Below, in pieces: positions 7,234 to 15,909 of a stretch of 45,580 bases of DNA. How positions within the stretch are numbered: position 1 is the stretch's first letter; each line of letters starts with the position of its first letter. The stretch comes from Chthonomonadaceae bacterium (GTDB lineage Bacteria > Armatimonadota > Chthonomonadetes > Chthonomonadales > Chthonomonadaceae): positions 1 through 45,580 of the forward strand of contig JANWZQ010000128.1 of NCBI GenBank assembly GCA_025054835.1, read 5' to 3'. A model generated the notes under the pieces. It made no database searches. It worked only from the letters and a program-made list of their open reading frames with translations, and was not told the DNA's origin. The translations under genes and the position numbers were made by a program.

Positions 7234-8289
7234 TCACTCCACAGGATCTGTATCCTCCGCAACACTCAGAGCGGACGCGACGCCACCGGACTGGCGGATG
7301 CGCGCCTCGATCTCGTCCATCAGTTCCGGATGCTCCTCGAGGAAGGCTCGTGCGTTCTCCCGGCCCTGACCGAGGCGGGTCTCGCCGTAGGAGAAGTACG
7401 CGCCGCTCTTGGTGAGCAGACCCATGTCGACTCCAAGGTCCAGGATCGATCCGGAGCGGGAGATGCCCTTGCCGAACATGATGTCGAACTCAGCCTGTTT
7501 GAACGGAGGCGCCACCTTGTTCTTGACGATCTTTACTTTGACGCGTGCGCCAACCGGCTCCGCACCGTTCTTGACCGTCTCGATGCGCCGGACCTCCATG
7601 CGCACCGATGCGTAGTATTTGAGAGCGAGCCCCCCCGTGGTGGTCTCCGGGTTGCCGAACATCACGCCGATCTTCTGACGGATCTGGTTGATGAAGATGG
7701 CGGCCGTATTGGTGCGATTGATGCTGCCCGCAACCTTACGCAACGCCTGAGACATCAGGCGGGCGTGCAGGCCGACGTGTGAGTCGCCCATGTCTCCTTC
7801 CAGCTCTGCTTTCGGCACCAGCGCAGCAACGGAGTCCAGCACCACCACATCGATCGCGTTGGAGCGTACCATGGCGTCCATGATATCCAGGGCCTCTTCG
7901 CCGGTGGTGGGTTGCGCGATGAACATGTTGTCGACGTCCACGCCCAGGTTGCGCGCGTACTCGGGGTCAATGGCGTGCTCCACGTCCACGTAGGCGCACA
8001 CTCCTCCCTTTCTCTGCGCCTGCGCGATGCACTGCAGGGCGATGGTTGTTTTACCCGAGGACTCGGTGCCGTAGATCTCGGTGATGCGCCCGCGTGGAAT
8101 GCCACCCACGCCCAGCGCCATATCCAGAGCGATCGAGCCGGTCGAGATCGCGTCCACGTTCAGGCGCATGGCCTGTCCGAGCCGGACAACGCTTCCCTTG
8201 CCGAACTGTTTTTCCAGATTGGCAACCGTGGTCTCCAGAGCCTTCAGCTTACGGGGATCCAGCTTGCTCTGAACTTCTTCCGTTGACAT
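7234..8289 (-). CDS. recA: recombinase RecA
   Basis: A 351-residue RecA, the ATP-dependent strand-exchange protein of homologous recombination and co-protease of the SOS response. The sequence has the N-terminal oligomerisation helix ([14 protein letters not shown]), Walker A GTESSGKT at residues 74-81, [17 protein letters not shown] (Walker B and following segment), the loop segment with [21 protein letters not shown], and a short acidic tail ending AEDTDPVE. The start is ATG 8289 ([10 protein letters not shown]), preceded by AAAGGATC; the open frame continues upstream but without RecA similarity. The thpR gene lies 188 bases upstream in the same direction, an arrangement seen in many bacteria. 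I see no obvious LexA box in that gap. Five parS sites lie just downstream. Confidence 0.98.
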   Translation of the reverse strand: MSTEEVQSKLDPRKLKALETTVANLEKQFGKGSVVRLGQAMRLNVDAISTGSIALDMALGVGGIPRGRITEIYGTESSGKTTIALQCIAQAQRKGGVCAYVDVEHAIDPEYARNLGVDVDNMFIAQPTTGEEALDIMDAMVRSNAIDVVVLDSVAALVPKAELEGDMGDSHVGLHARLMSQALRKVAGSINRTNTAAIFINQIRQKIGVMFGNPETTTGGLALKYYASVRMEVRRIETVKNGAEPVGARVKVKIVKNKVAPPFKQAEFDIMFGKGISRSGSILDLGVDMGLLTKSGAYFSYGETRLGQGRENARAFLEEHPELMDEIEARIRQSGGVASALSVAEDTDPVE

Positions 8290-8477
8290 GGTCTGATCCT
8301 TTCTGCGCACCGGGGCGCAACACGTGAGGACGCAGCGGCGCTCCACGCGCCATCGCCTTCCCGATGCCCGAACGTATCTGCAACGGACCGACGATGTGCG
8401 CGTTTGCTCTGGCGCGGTTCCGATGGGGAACCGGGAGCTGGAGCGCGAGTGGCCTCCGGTAGGGAATAGCCGCACCT

Positions 8478-9071
8478 TCACAGGTACCCTGTGGCGCGTG
8501 GCGAGAGGGTGAAGTGCTCCTGGACAGTATACACGGAGCCCGAGGGGCGCAGCTCGCTACGCATCAGCACAAAACATGATACCTGAAATGTGCCAATTTT
8601 GTCTACTGTTTCTGTGTGTTGCTTCAGAACCCGGGCCAGAGCAGCCTGTCCGGAAGGACATCGGGCGCGGGCCAGCGTGATGTGCGCGTGGAACCGGCGC
8701 CGCTCTGGAGAGAACCCGTGTGCTGTCAGCAACTGATCCAGATACTCGGCGAGACCCTGCAAAACCGGAAACCCTTCCCCGGTTCCGGCCCACAACACGT
8801 GCGGGCGGTGCAGGCCCGGGAACGCGCCGATGCCTGCGAGGGACAGTGAGAACGGCGCGATGCGGGAAGCGGCCTGCGTGGCTGCCTCATGCAGAGCGTG
8901 GACCTGCGTTTCTGGCGTTTCGCCAAGGAATTTCAACGTGATGTGGAACTTGTCTGCAGCTTCCCAGCGGATGCCGTGCTCCCCGGCGGCGGCACGCAGA
9001 CGGGCCTGCACCCGGGCCAGATCGGCGCGGATGGCCGGCGGTATTTCGACGGCAAAGAAGAGGCGTAACAT
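8478..9071 (-). CDS. thpR: RNA 2',3'-cyclic phosphodiesterase (2H phosphoesterase, LigT/ThpR)
   Basis: A 197-residue 2H phosphoesterase, the usual length for the bacterial ThpR/LigT family, which opens 2',3'-cyclic phosphates on RNA and can ligate tRNA halves in vitro. The two signature motifs are present: HITLKF at residues 43-48 and HITLAR at 130-135. The N-terminus [12 protein letters not shown] is the classic family start, so I place the start at ATG 9071; an in-frame GTG at 9083 would add MKPR. No strong ribosome site is visible at either. It lies upstream of recA, as in the cinA-thpR-recA clusters of other bacteria, but cinA is absent here. Confidence 0.93.
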   Translation of the reverse strand: MLRLFFAVEIPPAIRADLARVQARLRAAAGEHGIRWEAADKFHITLKFLGETPETQVHALHEAATQAASRIAPFSLSLAGIGAFPGLHRPHVLWAGTGEGFPVLQGLAEYLDQLLTAHGFSPERRRFHAHITLARARCPSGQAALARVLKQHTETVDKIGTFQVSCFVLMRSELRPSGSVYTVQEHFTLSPRATGYL

Positions 9072-9148
9072 GCGAGGTTTCACGCGCCGGGTGCGACGGG
9101 CTCTGGTATAGAGGCGGTGCCACGGCTATGTATGGCATCCCCTGTGTC

Positions 9149-9745
9149 CTATTTCGGAGGGCGCGCGAAGAACTCCTCTGAGAGCAGGACGAAGAGCAGG
9201 GTATCGCGCAACGATCCATCCGGGGCGCGCCTGTCATGGCGGAGTATGGCTTCCAGATGATAACCGGCTTGCTCTGCGACCCGGCGACTCCGGACGTTGC
9301 GTGAGTCGCATCGGATCTCGATGCGCCGGGCTCCGGCGTGTTCGAAGCCAGCCCGGGTGACGGCCTGTACCGCCTCGGTCACATAGCCCTGTCGCTGGTA
9401 ACGGGCGCGGCACCAGTAGCCGATCTCAAATTTCGGCACGCGCCGGTCGCGCGGGTGTAACCCGGTGCAGAGCACCAGTTCCCGCGTGGATCGATGGCAG
9501 GCCACCAGCATGCAATCGCGGCCAGCGTGATAGGCAGCGGCGGCGCGCTGCAGGAAGAGGGCAGTCTCTGCAACGCTGGGAAGGCGATCGGCCCAGTCCA
9601 TCCAGGTCTGCAGGTCCGGCCAGGTCTCGTGTAACGCGGCGTTCAATTCCTGGCAGTCCTCCGGGGTAGCCGGCCGGAGGATGAGGCGTGGCGTTTCCAC
9701 ATGTTCCGGGAAGTAGGGTATGCGCTCCTGGAGGGGCACGGGCAT
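9149..9745 (-). CDS. GNAT family N-acetyltransferase (RimJ/RimL type)
   Basis: The 198-residue protein has the RimJ/RimL-like pattern: VETPRLILRPATPEDCQEL near residues 16-34, FEIGYWCRARYQRQGYVTEA near 108-127 with the acetyl-CoA pyrophosphate loop (RQGYVTEA), and IEIRCDSRNVRSRRVAEQAGY near 145-165. Members acetylate alpha-amino groups of ribosomal proteins or small molecules using acetyl-CoA in the cytoplasm. The substrate cannot be read. AAAGGA precedes the ATG at 9745 at short spacing. It follows the radical SAM gene after a terminator-like hairpin, so it is probably a separate unit or depends on read-through. Confidence 0.9.
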   Translation of the reverse strand: MPVPLQERIPYFPEHVETPRLILRPATPEDCQELNAALHETWPDLQTWMDWADRLPSVAETALFLQRAAAAYHAGRDCMLVACHRSTRELVLCTGLHPRDRRVPKFEIGYWCRARYQRQGYVTEAVQAVTRAGFEHAGARRIEIRCDSRNVRSRRVAEQAGYHLEAILRHDRRAPDGSLRDTLLFVLLSEEFFARPPK

Positions 9746-9809
9746 GTCCTTTCCACACGCTGCGACGGCGGGTTGCTGCTGCAGGCAGGTGGGGGTGCAA
9801 GAGAGAAGG

Positions 9810-9837
9810 GCCGGCGGAGCGATGTGCGCTCGCCGGC
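9810..9837 (-). terminator. terminator-like hairpin after the radical SAM gene
   Basis: GCCGGCG G AGCG / CGCT CGCCGGC: an 11-bp stem with one bulged base and a five-base loop. On the minus strand it is followed by a pyrimidine-rich CCTTCTCTCTT stretch. Confidence 0.6.
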
Positions 9838-9868
9838 ACGGGGTTGCAAGGACGTTCCGGTTACCGGA

Positions 9869-11899
9869 TCATATCTGAATGCCGAGGCGTTCGCGGTCGG
9901 CGCGGGTCAGTACCAGTGTCTTGCCTTCTCGCGCCAGTTCCTCGATACGCTGGCGGCCCTTCGCGCTTTCCAGATAGGCGCGGTCGCACGCCTGACAGAA
10001 GGAACAGGGATTGGTGTGACAGTCCGGCGTGAACCGTCCTGCCCGGGCCTTCTTGTCTTCGGCGCGCAGGAAGGCCTTGGTGACCCCGCAATCGATGTGG
10101 TCCCACGGCAGGGGCTCCTCGTAGGATTTGTGGCGATTGGCGAAGAAGCGGGTGTCGACGCCGGTTTCTGCGAAGGCCTCCTGCCAGACACGGTAGTTGA
10201 GGTATTCATCCCATGCGGTGAAGATCTGCCCGCGGCGCCACGCCCGTTCGATGCCGTCGGCGATGCGTCGGTCGCCCAGTGAGAGGATCGCCTCCAGCGC
10301 GGTGCCTGTCGGTTCGTTGGGGCGATAGGAGACCGCCCGGTCCCGGATAGAGCGTTTGAGCAACGTCTGTTTACGGTCGATCTCCTCGATTGTGTCCTGC
10401 CCGTGCCACTGGAACGGCGTGAATGGCTTCGGGACGAAGGCGGAGACTCCAATGGTGATCGTGGGGTTGCGCACGCCATTCTTGCGGGCGATCTGCGCGC
10501 ACTTGCGGGCCAGCTCACCGATGGCCAGCACGTCCTCATCGGTCTCGGTAGGCAGTGAGATCATGAAGTAGAGTTTGATTTTCTGCCACCCGTTGGAGAA
10601 CGCGGTCTCACAGGCCGCAAACAGATCTTCTTCGGTCACCCCCTTGTTGGTGACATCGCGCATGCGCTGGGATCCGGCCTCCGGGGCGAATGTGAGGCCC
10701 GTTTTGCGCACCTTGTTGATTTCCTGTACCAGCTTCACGCAGTCCCGATCGGCGCGCAGAGAGGGCAGGGACACGCCGACCTTGCTGCCCCCGTACTTTT
10801 CGATCAGGCGGTGTACTACCTCGTCCACACGCGAGTAGTCGGCTGTGGACAGGCTCACCAGACTGATGTCCTCGTGACCGGTGTTGCGCACCAGTTCTTC
10901 GGCCAGTTGCATCAACCGTTCAGGCGACTTTTCACGTACCGGGCGCGTGATCATACCAGCCTGACAGAAGCGGCATCCCCGCGTGCATCCCCGCATGACC
11001 TCCAGCGATATCCGATCGTGCACCACTTCGATGTACGGGATGATGGGCTTCGTGGGGTAGTCCAGGCGATCCACGTCCCACACAACGCGCCGACGGATCT
11101 TCTCCGGCACATCGGGGCGCAGGGGGCGTGTCCTGATCAGGTGCGGCATGGTGTCGTTGCGTGCTTCGGCCATCTCTTCCGGGATGCCGGCGGCGTGCAG
11201 ACGCGCGCGGCGCTGCTCCTCTGTTTCGTACACCGGTTCGTAGAAGCGGGGGACGTAGCACCCGTCGATCTGCGCGATCTTCAGCAGCAACTCTTCCCGG
11301 CTGCGGTGCCGATGCGCCTTGAACGTCTCTGTGATGTCGACCAGTACCTCTTCTGCCTCGCCGATGACGAAGAAATCGATGAAGGGAGCCATGGGCTCCG
11401 GGTTGAAGGTGCAGTGACCGCCGGCAAAGATGAGAGGCCACGGTCTGCCATCCGGCCGGCCATGGTCCCGGTCGCGCCATCGTACGGGAACGCCGGCGAG
11501 GTCGAGCATGTTCAGCACGTTGGTGTAGGAGAGTTCGTACGAGAGCGCGAAACCCCAGAGATCGAAATCGGCACAGGGGGTGCGGGTCTCCAGTGTGAAC
11601 AGGGGGACGTGGTGCGCGCGCATGGCCTGTTCCATGTCTGGCCACGGGGCATAGACGCGCTCCGCGACGCAGTCCTGCCGTCTGTTGAGCAGGTCGTAGA
11701 TGATCTGGCAGGCCAGGTTGCTCATGCCGATCTCATATGCGTCCGGGAAAGCGATAATGTATTTGACTTCTGCTCTGGCGTGATCCTTGACCACACTGTT
11801 CAGCTCGCCACCGGTGTAGCGACCCGGTTTGCTGACGTTCGGCAGGATCTCATCCAGGCAGTCCTCGATGTAGGCGCGACTGGCCGTGAATGGGGGCAT
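9869..11899 (-). CDS. B12-binding-type radical SAM protein (TIGR03960-like)
   Basis: The 676-residue protein resembles the TIGR03960 group of radical SAM enzymes, which have an N-terminal cobalamin-binding-like domain and are widespread in Firmicutes, Armatimonadota and Actinobacteria, with unsettled function. Early features are PFTASRAYIEDCL and IAFPDAYEIGMSNLACQIIY. The radical SAM cluster motif is RGCTRGCRFCQAGM (Cx3Cx2C), near residue 310. A Cys-rich C-terminus (NPCSFCQACDRAY) may bind another cluster. I chose ATG 11899 because GGAGG lies eight bases upstream; an upstream extension to 11986 overlaps the promoter. The partner gene (TIGR03936/DUF2344) and ribonuclease G often found next to it are not present. 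A palindrome at the transcription start suggests regulation. Confidence 0.88.
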   Translation of the reverse strand: MPPFTASRAYIEDCLDEILPNVSKPGRYTGGELNSVVKDHARAEVKYIIAFPDAYEIGMSNLACQIIYDLLNRRQDCVAERVYAPWPDMEQAMRAHHVPLFTLETRTPCADFDLWGFALSYELSYTNVLNMLDLAGVPVRWRDRDHGRPDGRPWPLIFAGGHCTFNPEPMAPFIDFFVIGEAEEVLVDITETFKAHRHRSREELLLKIAQIDGCYVPRFYEPVYETEEQRRARLHAAGIPEEMAEARNDTMPHLIRTRPLRPDVPEKIRRRVVWDVDRLDYPTKPIIPYIEVVHDRISLEVMRGCTRGCRFCQAGMITRPVREKSPERLMQLAEELVRNTGHEDISLVSLSTADYSRVDEVVHRLIEKYGGSKVGVSLPSLRADRDCVKLVQEINKVRKTGLTFAPEAGSQRMRDVTNKGVTEEDLFAACETAFSNGWQKIKLYFMISLPTETDEDVLAIGELARKCAQIARKNGVRNPTITIGVSAFVPKPFTPFQWHGQDTIEEIDRKQTLLKRSIRDRAVSYRPNEPTGTALEAILSLGDRRIADGIERAWRRGQIFTAWDEYLNYRVWQEAFAETGVDTRFFANRHKSYEEPLPWDHIDCGVTKAFLRAEDKKARAGRFTPDCHTNPCSFCQACDRAYLESAKGRQRIEELAREGKTLVLTRADRERLGIQI

Positions 11900-11948
11900 A
11901 CTGGCTACCTCCGCTCTGTGTGCGAGCGCGTGCGCACCGCGCAGATTA

Positions 11949-11963
11949 TTTAGCCTTGCTAAA
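11949..11963. promoter_or_regulatory. palindromic operator candidate at the radical SAM promoter
   Basis: Perfect 6-3-6 inverted repeat TTTAGC CTT GCTAAA. It touches the last base of the -10 box and covers the expected transcription start, the position expected for a repressor site. The general form resembles metal-dependent DtxR/MntR sites, but identity is unproven. Confidence 0.45.
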
Positions 11964-11991
11964 GTATACCTGACGCGCTCCGGCACGTCAA
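11963..11991 (-). promoter_or_regulatory. promoter of the radical SAM gene
   Basis: On the minus strand TTGACG (11986-11991), 17 bases, TATACT (11963-11968). The predicted leader to ATG 11899 is about 57 bases. Confidence 0.7.
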
Positions 11992-12037
11992 CGACGGGAT
12001 CGGTGTGGGCGCTCTGCGAGGCGGGGGCGGGGAGAGG

Positions 12038-12430
12038 TCAGTCGTTGTGGGCGCTGTGCACCTTCGCGCCGAGCAGGACGCCTGCGTAGGTCTCCGAGGC
12101 GAGGATCATCACGGCGATTGCGGCATACCCCAGGGCTACCAGCAGGCCACAGGTGGCTACGAGTGCGCGCAGGAGGAAGCCAAGTGGCCAGAGAGGCATG
12201 AATACCGTGAGCAGGCTGCACCAGAGCCATTTGCGCCGGCGTCGGGAGGGGCCGACGATCAGGCCGACCGTGAAGCCCCATGTGAACTGGACTGCCAGCA
12301 CGGACCAGAGGAACACGTGAAGCACCCATGCCGGGGGATCGTGCTGTGCGTGGAGCAACCACCACCAGACCAGACAGACGAACAGGTGGAGCCAGAGCAG
12401 GAGCCGGCCCCACCGACGTGCATTCTGCAT
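12038..12430 (-). CDS. small membrane protein, last gene of the pyruvate dehydrogenase operon
   Basis: The 130-residue protein has three to four hydrophobic segments (about residues 8-27, 33-58, 66-85 and 86-112), with a basic PSRRRRKW loop near 60-68 that probably faces the cytoplasm. I do not recognise the family. It starts 18 bases after the E2 stop codon, the same spacing as between the other genes of the operon, so it is almost certainly co-transcribed. Its role could be unrelated to the complex. Trp- and Leu-rich composition and the ordinary ORF length argue that it is real. Confidence 0.75.
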   Translation of the reverse strand: MQNARRWGRLLLWLHLFVCLVWWWLLHAQHDPPAWVLHVFLWSVLAVQFTWGFTVGLIVGPSRRRRKWLWCSLLTVFMPLWPLGFLLRALVATCGLLVALGYAAIAVMILASETYAGVLLGAKVHSAHND

Positions 12431-12448
12431 TGCTGCGCCTCGCAGGGG

Positions 12449-13717
12449 TCAGCTGAGCAGCGAGAAGGGCGTTTCCAGCGCTTTCTTGACTTCCTGCAGG
12501 AACCGCGCGGCCACCACACCGTCCAGCAGGCGATGATCTGCCGAGAGGGTTACCTTCATGCGCGATTTCACGACGATCTGGTCGTTCGCATCGACCACGG
12601 CATCCCGGGTGATGCCACCGACGGCGAGAATGGCTGCTTCCGGCGGGTTGATGATCGCGGTGAACTCGTCCACGCCCATCATGCCCAGGTTCGAAACGCT
12701 GAATGTGCCTCCGCTGAACTCCTCGGGTTTCAACTGGTTGTTGCGCGCCTTCTGTATCAGCGCTTTCGCCTCGGCGGAGATCTGGCGTAACGTCTTCTGG
12801 TGGCAGTTGCGCACCACCGGCACGACCAGACCGTCCTCGATGCCTACCGCGATGCCGATGTGGACCTCCGCGTAGCGCCGGATAACGCCCTCCGGGGTCC
12901 ACGTGGCGTTCACTTCCGGCACACGGCCCAGGGCGACTGCACAGGCTTTGACGATGATGTCGTTGACGGTGATCTTGTTCCCGTCCCCGGCGTCGGCGTT
13001 CAGCTCTTTGAGCAGTGCCAGCGCGCGGTCCATCTCGATGAGCATCGAGACGTAAAAATGGGGGACGTTCTGCTTGCTCTGCACGGTGCGTCGGGCGATG
13101 GCCTCGCGCATCCGTGTGGGCTTGATGTCCTGACCTGTCGGGCCTGCATCCGGAGGTGCTGTGGCCACAGCAGGCGTCACGGGACCTGTGGTCGAAGCGG
13201 TTTCTACTGCGGGCAGGACTTTGCCTGGCTGACGCTGGAAGGCTTCGATGTCGCGCTTATGGATCACTCCACCCTGCCCGGAGCCGGTGACCTGCCTCAG
13301 GTCGATCCCGAGTTCCTGCGCCATGCGTCGGGCCAGCGGGGAGGCCTTCACGCGCTCTCCCGTACCTGCCGGTGTTGAAGACGGGGGATGAGCGGGGCGA
13401 GCCGCGCCGTCCGGGGTGGCCGGGGCCGGGGCCTGTGAAGATCCGGTGGTTGTCGCAGGAGTTCCGGTTACTTCTGCATCGTTGCCGTCACCGATATAGG
13501 CGATCACTGTGCCGACGGGAACGGTCTGCCCGACCGGGACCAGGATCTTGCTCAGGATGCCCGAGTCGTAGGCCGAGATCTCAACGTTGGCCTTGTCGGT
13601 CTCGACTTCGGCGATGATGTCGCCGGCTTTGACCAGATCGCCCTCTTTTTTCAACCAGACGTTGATGGTGCCTTCTTCCATTCCGTCGCCCATTTTGGGC
13701 ATGCGGACTTCAGCCAT
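12449..13717 (-). CDS. pdhC: pyruvate dehydrogenase E2, dihydrolipoamide acetyltransferase
   Basis: The 422-residue E2 core forms acetyl-CoA by moving the acetyl group from lipoate to CoA. It has one N-terminal lipoyl domain with the modified lysine K42 in EVETDKANVEI and a Pro/Ala-rich linker (about 80-120). A peripheral subunit-binding domain follows (VKASPLARRMAQELGIDL, GVIHKRDI). The C-terminal catalytic domain carries DHRLLDG with catalytic His395 and Asp399. Length and domain order are typical of Gram-positive-type E2. It is third in the operon, 17 bases after E1 beta. Related E2 proteins act on acetoin or branched-chain 2-oxoacids, so the substrate call rests on general similarity. Confidence 0.93.
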   Translation of the reverse strand: MAEVRMPKMGDGMEEGTINVWLKKEGDLVKAGDIIAEVETDKANVEISAYDSGILSKILVPVGQTVPVGTVIAYIGDGNDAEVTGTPATTTGSSQAPAPATPDGAARPAHPPSSTPAGTGERVKASPLARRMAQELGIDLRQVTGSGQGGVIHKRDIEAFQRQPGKVLPAVETASTTGPVTPAVATAPPDAGPTGQDIKPTRMREAIARRTVQSKQNVPHFYVSMLIEMDRALALLKELNADAGDGNKITVNDIIVKACAVALGRVPEVNATWTPEGVIRRYAEVHIGIAVGIEDGLVVPVVRNCHQKTLRQISAEAKALIQKARNNQLKPEEFSGGTFSVSNLGMMGVDEFTAIINPPEAAILAVGGITRDAVVDANDQIVVKSRMKVTLSADHRLLDGVVAARFLQEVKKALETPFSLLS

Positions 13718-13734
13718 CGGTTCTCCTCAGCTCG

Positions 13735-14712
13735 CTACGAGAGTGTGCGTTTTACGGCCGCGATCACATCGTTGTCGTTCGGGATGGCGGCGCGTTCCAG
13801 ATTTTTCGCGTAGGGCATGGGCACGTCGGCCCCGGCAACGCGCTCCACGGGGGCGTCCAGATCGTAGAATGCGTGTTCGTGGATACGTGCGGACAGTTCT
13901 GCGCCGAAACCGACGTTTTTCCACTCTTCATGGACAACGACGGCACGGTGGGTTTTACGAACGGACTGCAGAACGGTCTCGATGTCCAGCGGGACCAGGG
14001 TGCGCAGGTCGATCACCTCGCACTCGATGCCGTCTCTGGCGAGCGCTTCTGCGGCTTTCAAGCACAGGTGTACACCCCGGGAGTAGGAGATCAGGGTAGC
14101 GTCGGTACCCTCGCGTCGGATCGCAGCCACGCCAAAGGGGACCAGAAACTCCGGGTCGTCCGGGACATCGCCCTGCAGGCCGTACAGGCCGGCATGTTCC
14201 ATGAACACAACCGGGTTGGGGTCGCGGATCGCGGTCTTGAGCAGGCCTTTAGCGTCGGCCGGGAACGCGGGCATCACGACTTTGAACCCGGGGGTATGCG
14301 CGTACCATGACTCCAGACTCTGCGAGTGTTGCGCAGACAGTTGCGTGCCGACGCCTGCCGGGCCACGAAACACCACCGGGCACTGGATGCGTCCTCCGGA
14401 CATGTAGGTGATCTTGGCCGCGTGGTTGACCAGCTGGTCCATCGCTTCCAGGGCAAAGGACCAGGTCATGAACTCCGCGACCGGGCGCAACCCTGCCATG
14501 GCTGCCCCGGTGGCCATCCCGGCGATACCGATTTCGCTGATCGGGGTGTCCACCACGCGCATGGGGCCGAACCGATCCAGCAGGCCTTCGGTGACGCGGT
14601 AGGTGCCCTGATACTGCCCGATCTCCTCGCCACAGAGGAATACGGTGGGGTCGCGCTCCATTTCCTCGGTCAGGGCCAGCCGTACCGCCTGTTGATACCG
14701 CATTGTTGCCAT
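13735..14712 (-). CDS. pdhB: pyruvate dehydrogenase E1 component, beta subunit
   Basis: The 325-residue beta chain of a heterotetrameric thiamine diphosphate-dependent E1 carries the glutamate that activates the cofactor. Family features are RYQQAVRLALTEEMERDP at the N-terminus, FLCGEEIGQYQGTYRVTEGL near residues 26-45, DTPISEIGIAGMATGAAMAG near 57-76 and ESWYAHTPGFKVVMPAFP near 130-148. The start is ATG 14712 with GGGAG eight bases upstream; the longer open frame upstream overlaps the E1 alpha 3' end and is not used. It lies 16 bases after E1 alpha and 17 bases before E2, a tight operon. It could serve acetoin or branched-chain dehydrogenase complexes instead. Confidence 0.94.
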   Translation of the reverse strand: MATMRYQQAVRLALTEEMERDPTVFLCGEEIGQYQGTYRVTEGLLDRFGPMRVVDTPISEIGIAGMATGAAMAGLRPVAEFMTWSFALEAMDQLVNHAAKITYMSGGRIQCPVVFRGPAGVGTQLSAQHSQSLESWYAHTPGFKVVMPAFPADAKGLLKTAIRDPNPVVFMEHAGLYGLQGDVPDDPEFLVPFGVAAIRREGTDATLISYSRGVHLCLKAAEALARDGIECEVIDLRTLVPLDIETVLQSVRKTHRAVVVHEEWKNVGFGAELSARIHEHAFYDLDAPVERVAGADVPMPYAKNLERAAIPNDNDVIAAVKRTLS

Positions 14713-14728
14713 GTGTGGATCTCCCTGC

Positions 14729-15754
14729 TTACGAGAAGACGTTTTCGTACAGACTGTCCAGTGGTGGCTCCGGACTGGCCTCGGCGAAGGCGATGGCGTC
14801 GGCAACTTCCTGTCGCACCTCCGCATCGATGGCGTCCATCTGTGTGGTATCCAGGATACCCCGATCCTGCAGGTAGTTGCCGAGTTGCAGGATCGGATCT
14901 CGCTTGCGCCACTCGTTCACCTCGGCCTCTGTGCGGTAGGTAGTCCAGGATTTGGTGTTGTCGTCGCCGATGCCGTGCCCGACAAACCGGTAGCATTCCA
15001 TTTCCAGGAAGTAGGCTTCTCCGGTCTCCCGGATCCGGTCGATGACGCGTTGTGCTGCGTCTCGCACAGTCAGGACGTTCATGCCGTCGATCTTCTCGCC
15101 GTCGATCCCGTGGGCTTTTGCTTTCAGTACGAAATCGGGCTGGCCGGTAGAACGCGCGACGGAGGTGCCCATGGCGTACTGGTTGTTCTCCAGGATGAAC
15201 AGGATCGGCAGTTTGTACAGGCCGACCATGTTGAACGCTTCGTGAACGCCCCCCTGATTCATCGCGCCATCGCCGAAGTAGCACACGCAGATGTGGTTGC
15301 CGCCGCCGAGCATGCGGGCGCGGTATTTGAGCGCGTAGCCAACACCCAGCGCAATCGGTACCGGGCCGCCGACAATGCCGTCGCCGCCCAGGAATCCGCG
15401 GGGCGGATCGATGAGGTGCATGGAGCCGCCCTTGCCCCCGGCGCATCCGGTGGCGCGGCCCAGCAGTTCCGCCATGACTTCCCGGGCCGGCGTGCCACAG
15501 GCAAGCGCGTGGCCATGATCGCGATAGGTGCAGAGCACTTTGTCGTGCGGCAGTTGCAACAGAGGGATCACACCCGCAACGAGCGCCTCCTGCCCATCGT
15601 AGCGGTGCAGGTATCCGCCGATCTTGGCGTCGCGGAACAGCCGGTAGACAGATTCTTCCAGGCGACGGATCCGGAGCATGAGGCGATAGAGGTCGATCAA
15701 TTCGTTTTGCTGGATATGATCTTCCGCCGGACGTTCGACAGTGGTTTTCGCCAT
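14729..15754 (-). CDS. pdhA: pyruvate dehydrogenase E1 component, alpha subunit
   Basis: The 341-residue alpha chain decarboxylates the 2-oxoacid with thiamine diphosphate. Visible motifs are the N-terminal LIDLYRLMLRIRRLEE, GGKGGSMHLIDP with the conserved Ser-Met-His, GGDGIVGGPVPIALGVGYA, and the cofactor-binding stretch GDGAMNQGGVHEAFNMVGLY with LPILFILENNQYAMGTSV. I place the start at ATG 15754 (MAKTTVERP), with AGAGGA about 11 bases upstream; an in-frame GTG at 15787 is less convincing. It is the first gene of a four-gene operon (E1 alpha, E1 beta, E2, membrane protein). No dihydrolipoamide dehydrogenase gene follows, so E3 must be encoded elsewhere. The gene lies 155 bases downstream of mfd. 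Confidence 0.94.
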   Translation of the reverse strand: MAKTTVERPAEDHIQQNELIDLYRLMLRIRRLEESVYRLFRDAKIGGYLHRYDGQEALVAGVIPLLQLPHDKVLCTYRDHGHALACGTPAREVMAELLGRATGCAGGKGGSMHLIDPPRGFLGGDGIVGGPVPIALGVGYALKYRARMLGGGNHICVCYFGDGAMNQGGVHEAFNMVGLYKLPILFILENNQYAMGTSVARSTGQPDFVLKAKAHGIDGEKIDGMNVLTVRDAAQRVIDRIRETGEAYFLEMECYRFVGHGIGDDNTKSWTTYRTEAEVNEWRKRDPILQLGNYLQDRGILDTTQMDAIDAEVRQEVADAIAFAEASPEPPLDSLYENVFS

Positions 15755-15857
15755 CCGAATAGTTTCCTCTCGTTCGCATTGCGGCACGGCAGACAGGTCC
15801 TATCCGCGTGCACATTCTATTGTACCCGCCGCGCCATGCCCCGGCGCGTTGATGGTT

Positions 15858-15870
15858 GCCACAATGTGGC
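15858..15870. promoter_or_regulatory. 13-bp palindrome upstream of the pyruvate dehydrogenase operon
   Basis: GCCACA A TGTGGC is symmetric around one central base, in the 155-bp gap between mfd and E1 alpha. A -10-like TACAAT lies downstream at 15819-15824 on the minus strand, but no -35 is recognisable. The regulatory role is speculative. Confidence 0.3.
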
Positions 15871-15909
15871 TGTTTCGGAAGTTTCCGGGAGTGCGCGTGC
15901 TGTCTGTTC

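Noticed and set aside
6827-7265. Short open frames reading VSRET or FHVKR repeatedly
   Set aside because: These words are translations of the parS palindromes in different frames; none has a ribosome site or a normal protein composition.
10811-11953. 380-residue plus-strand frame opposite the radical SAM gene
   Set aside because: It is antisense to a gene with an intact Cx3Cx2C motif.
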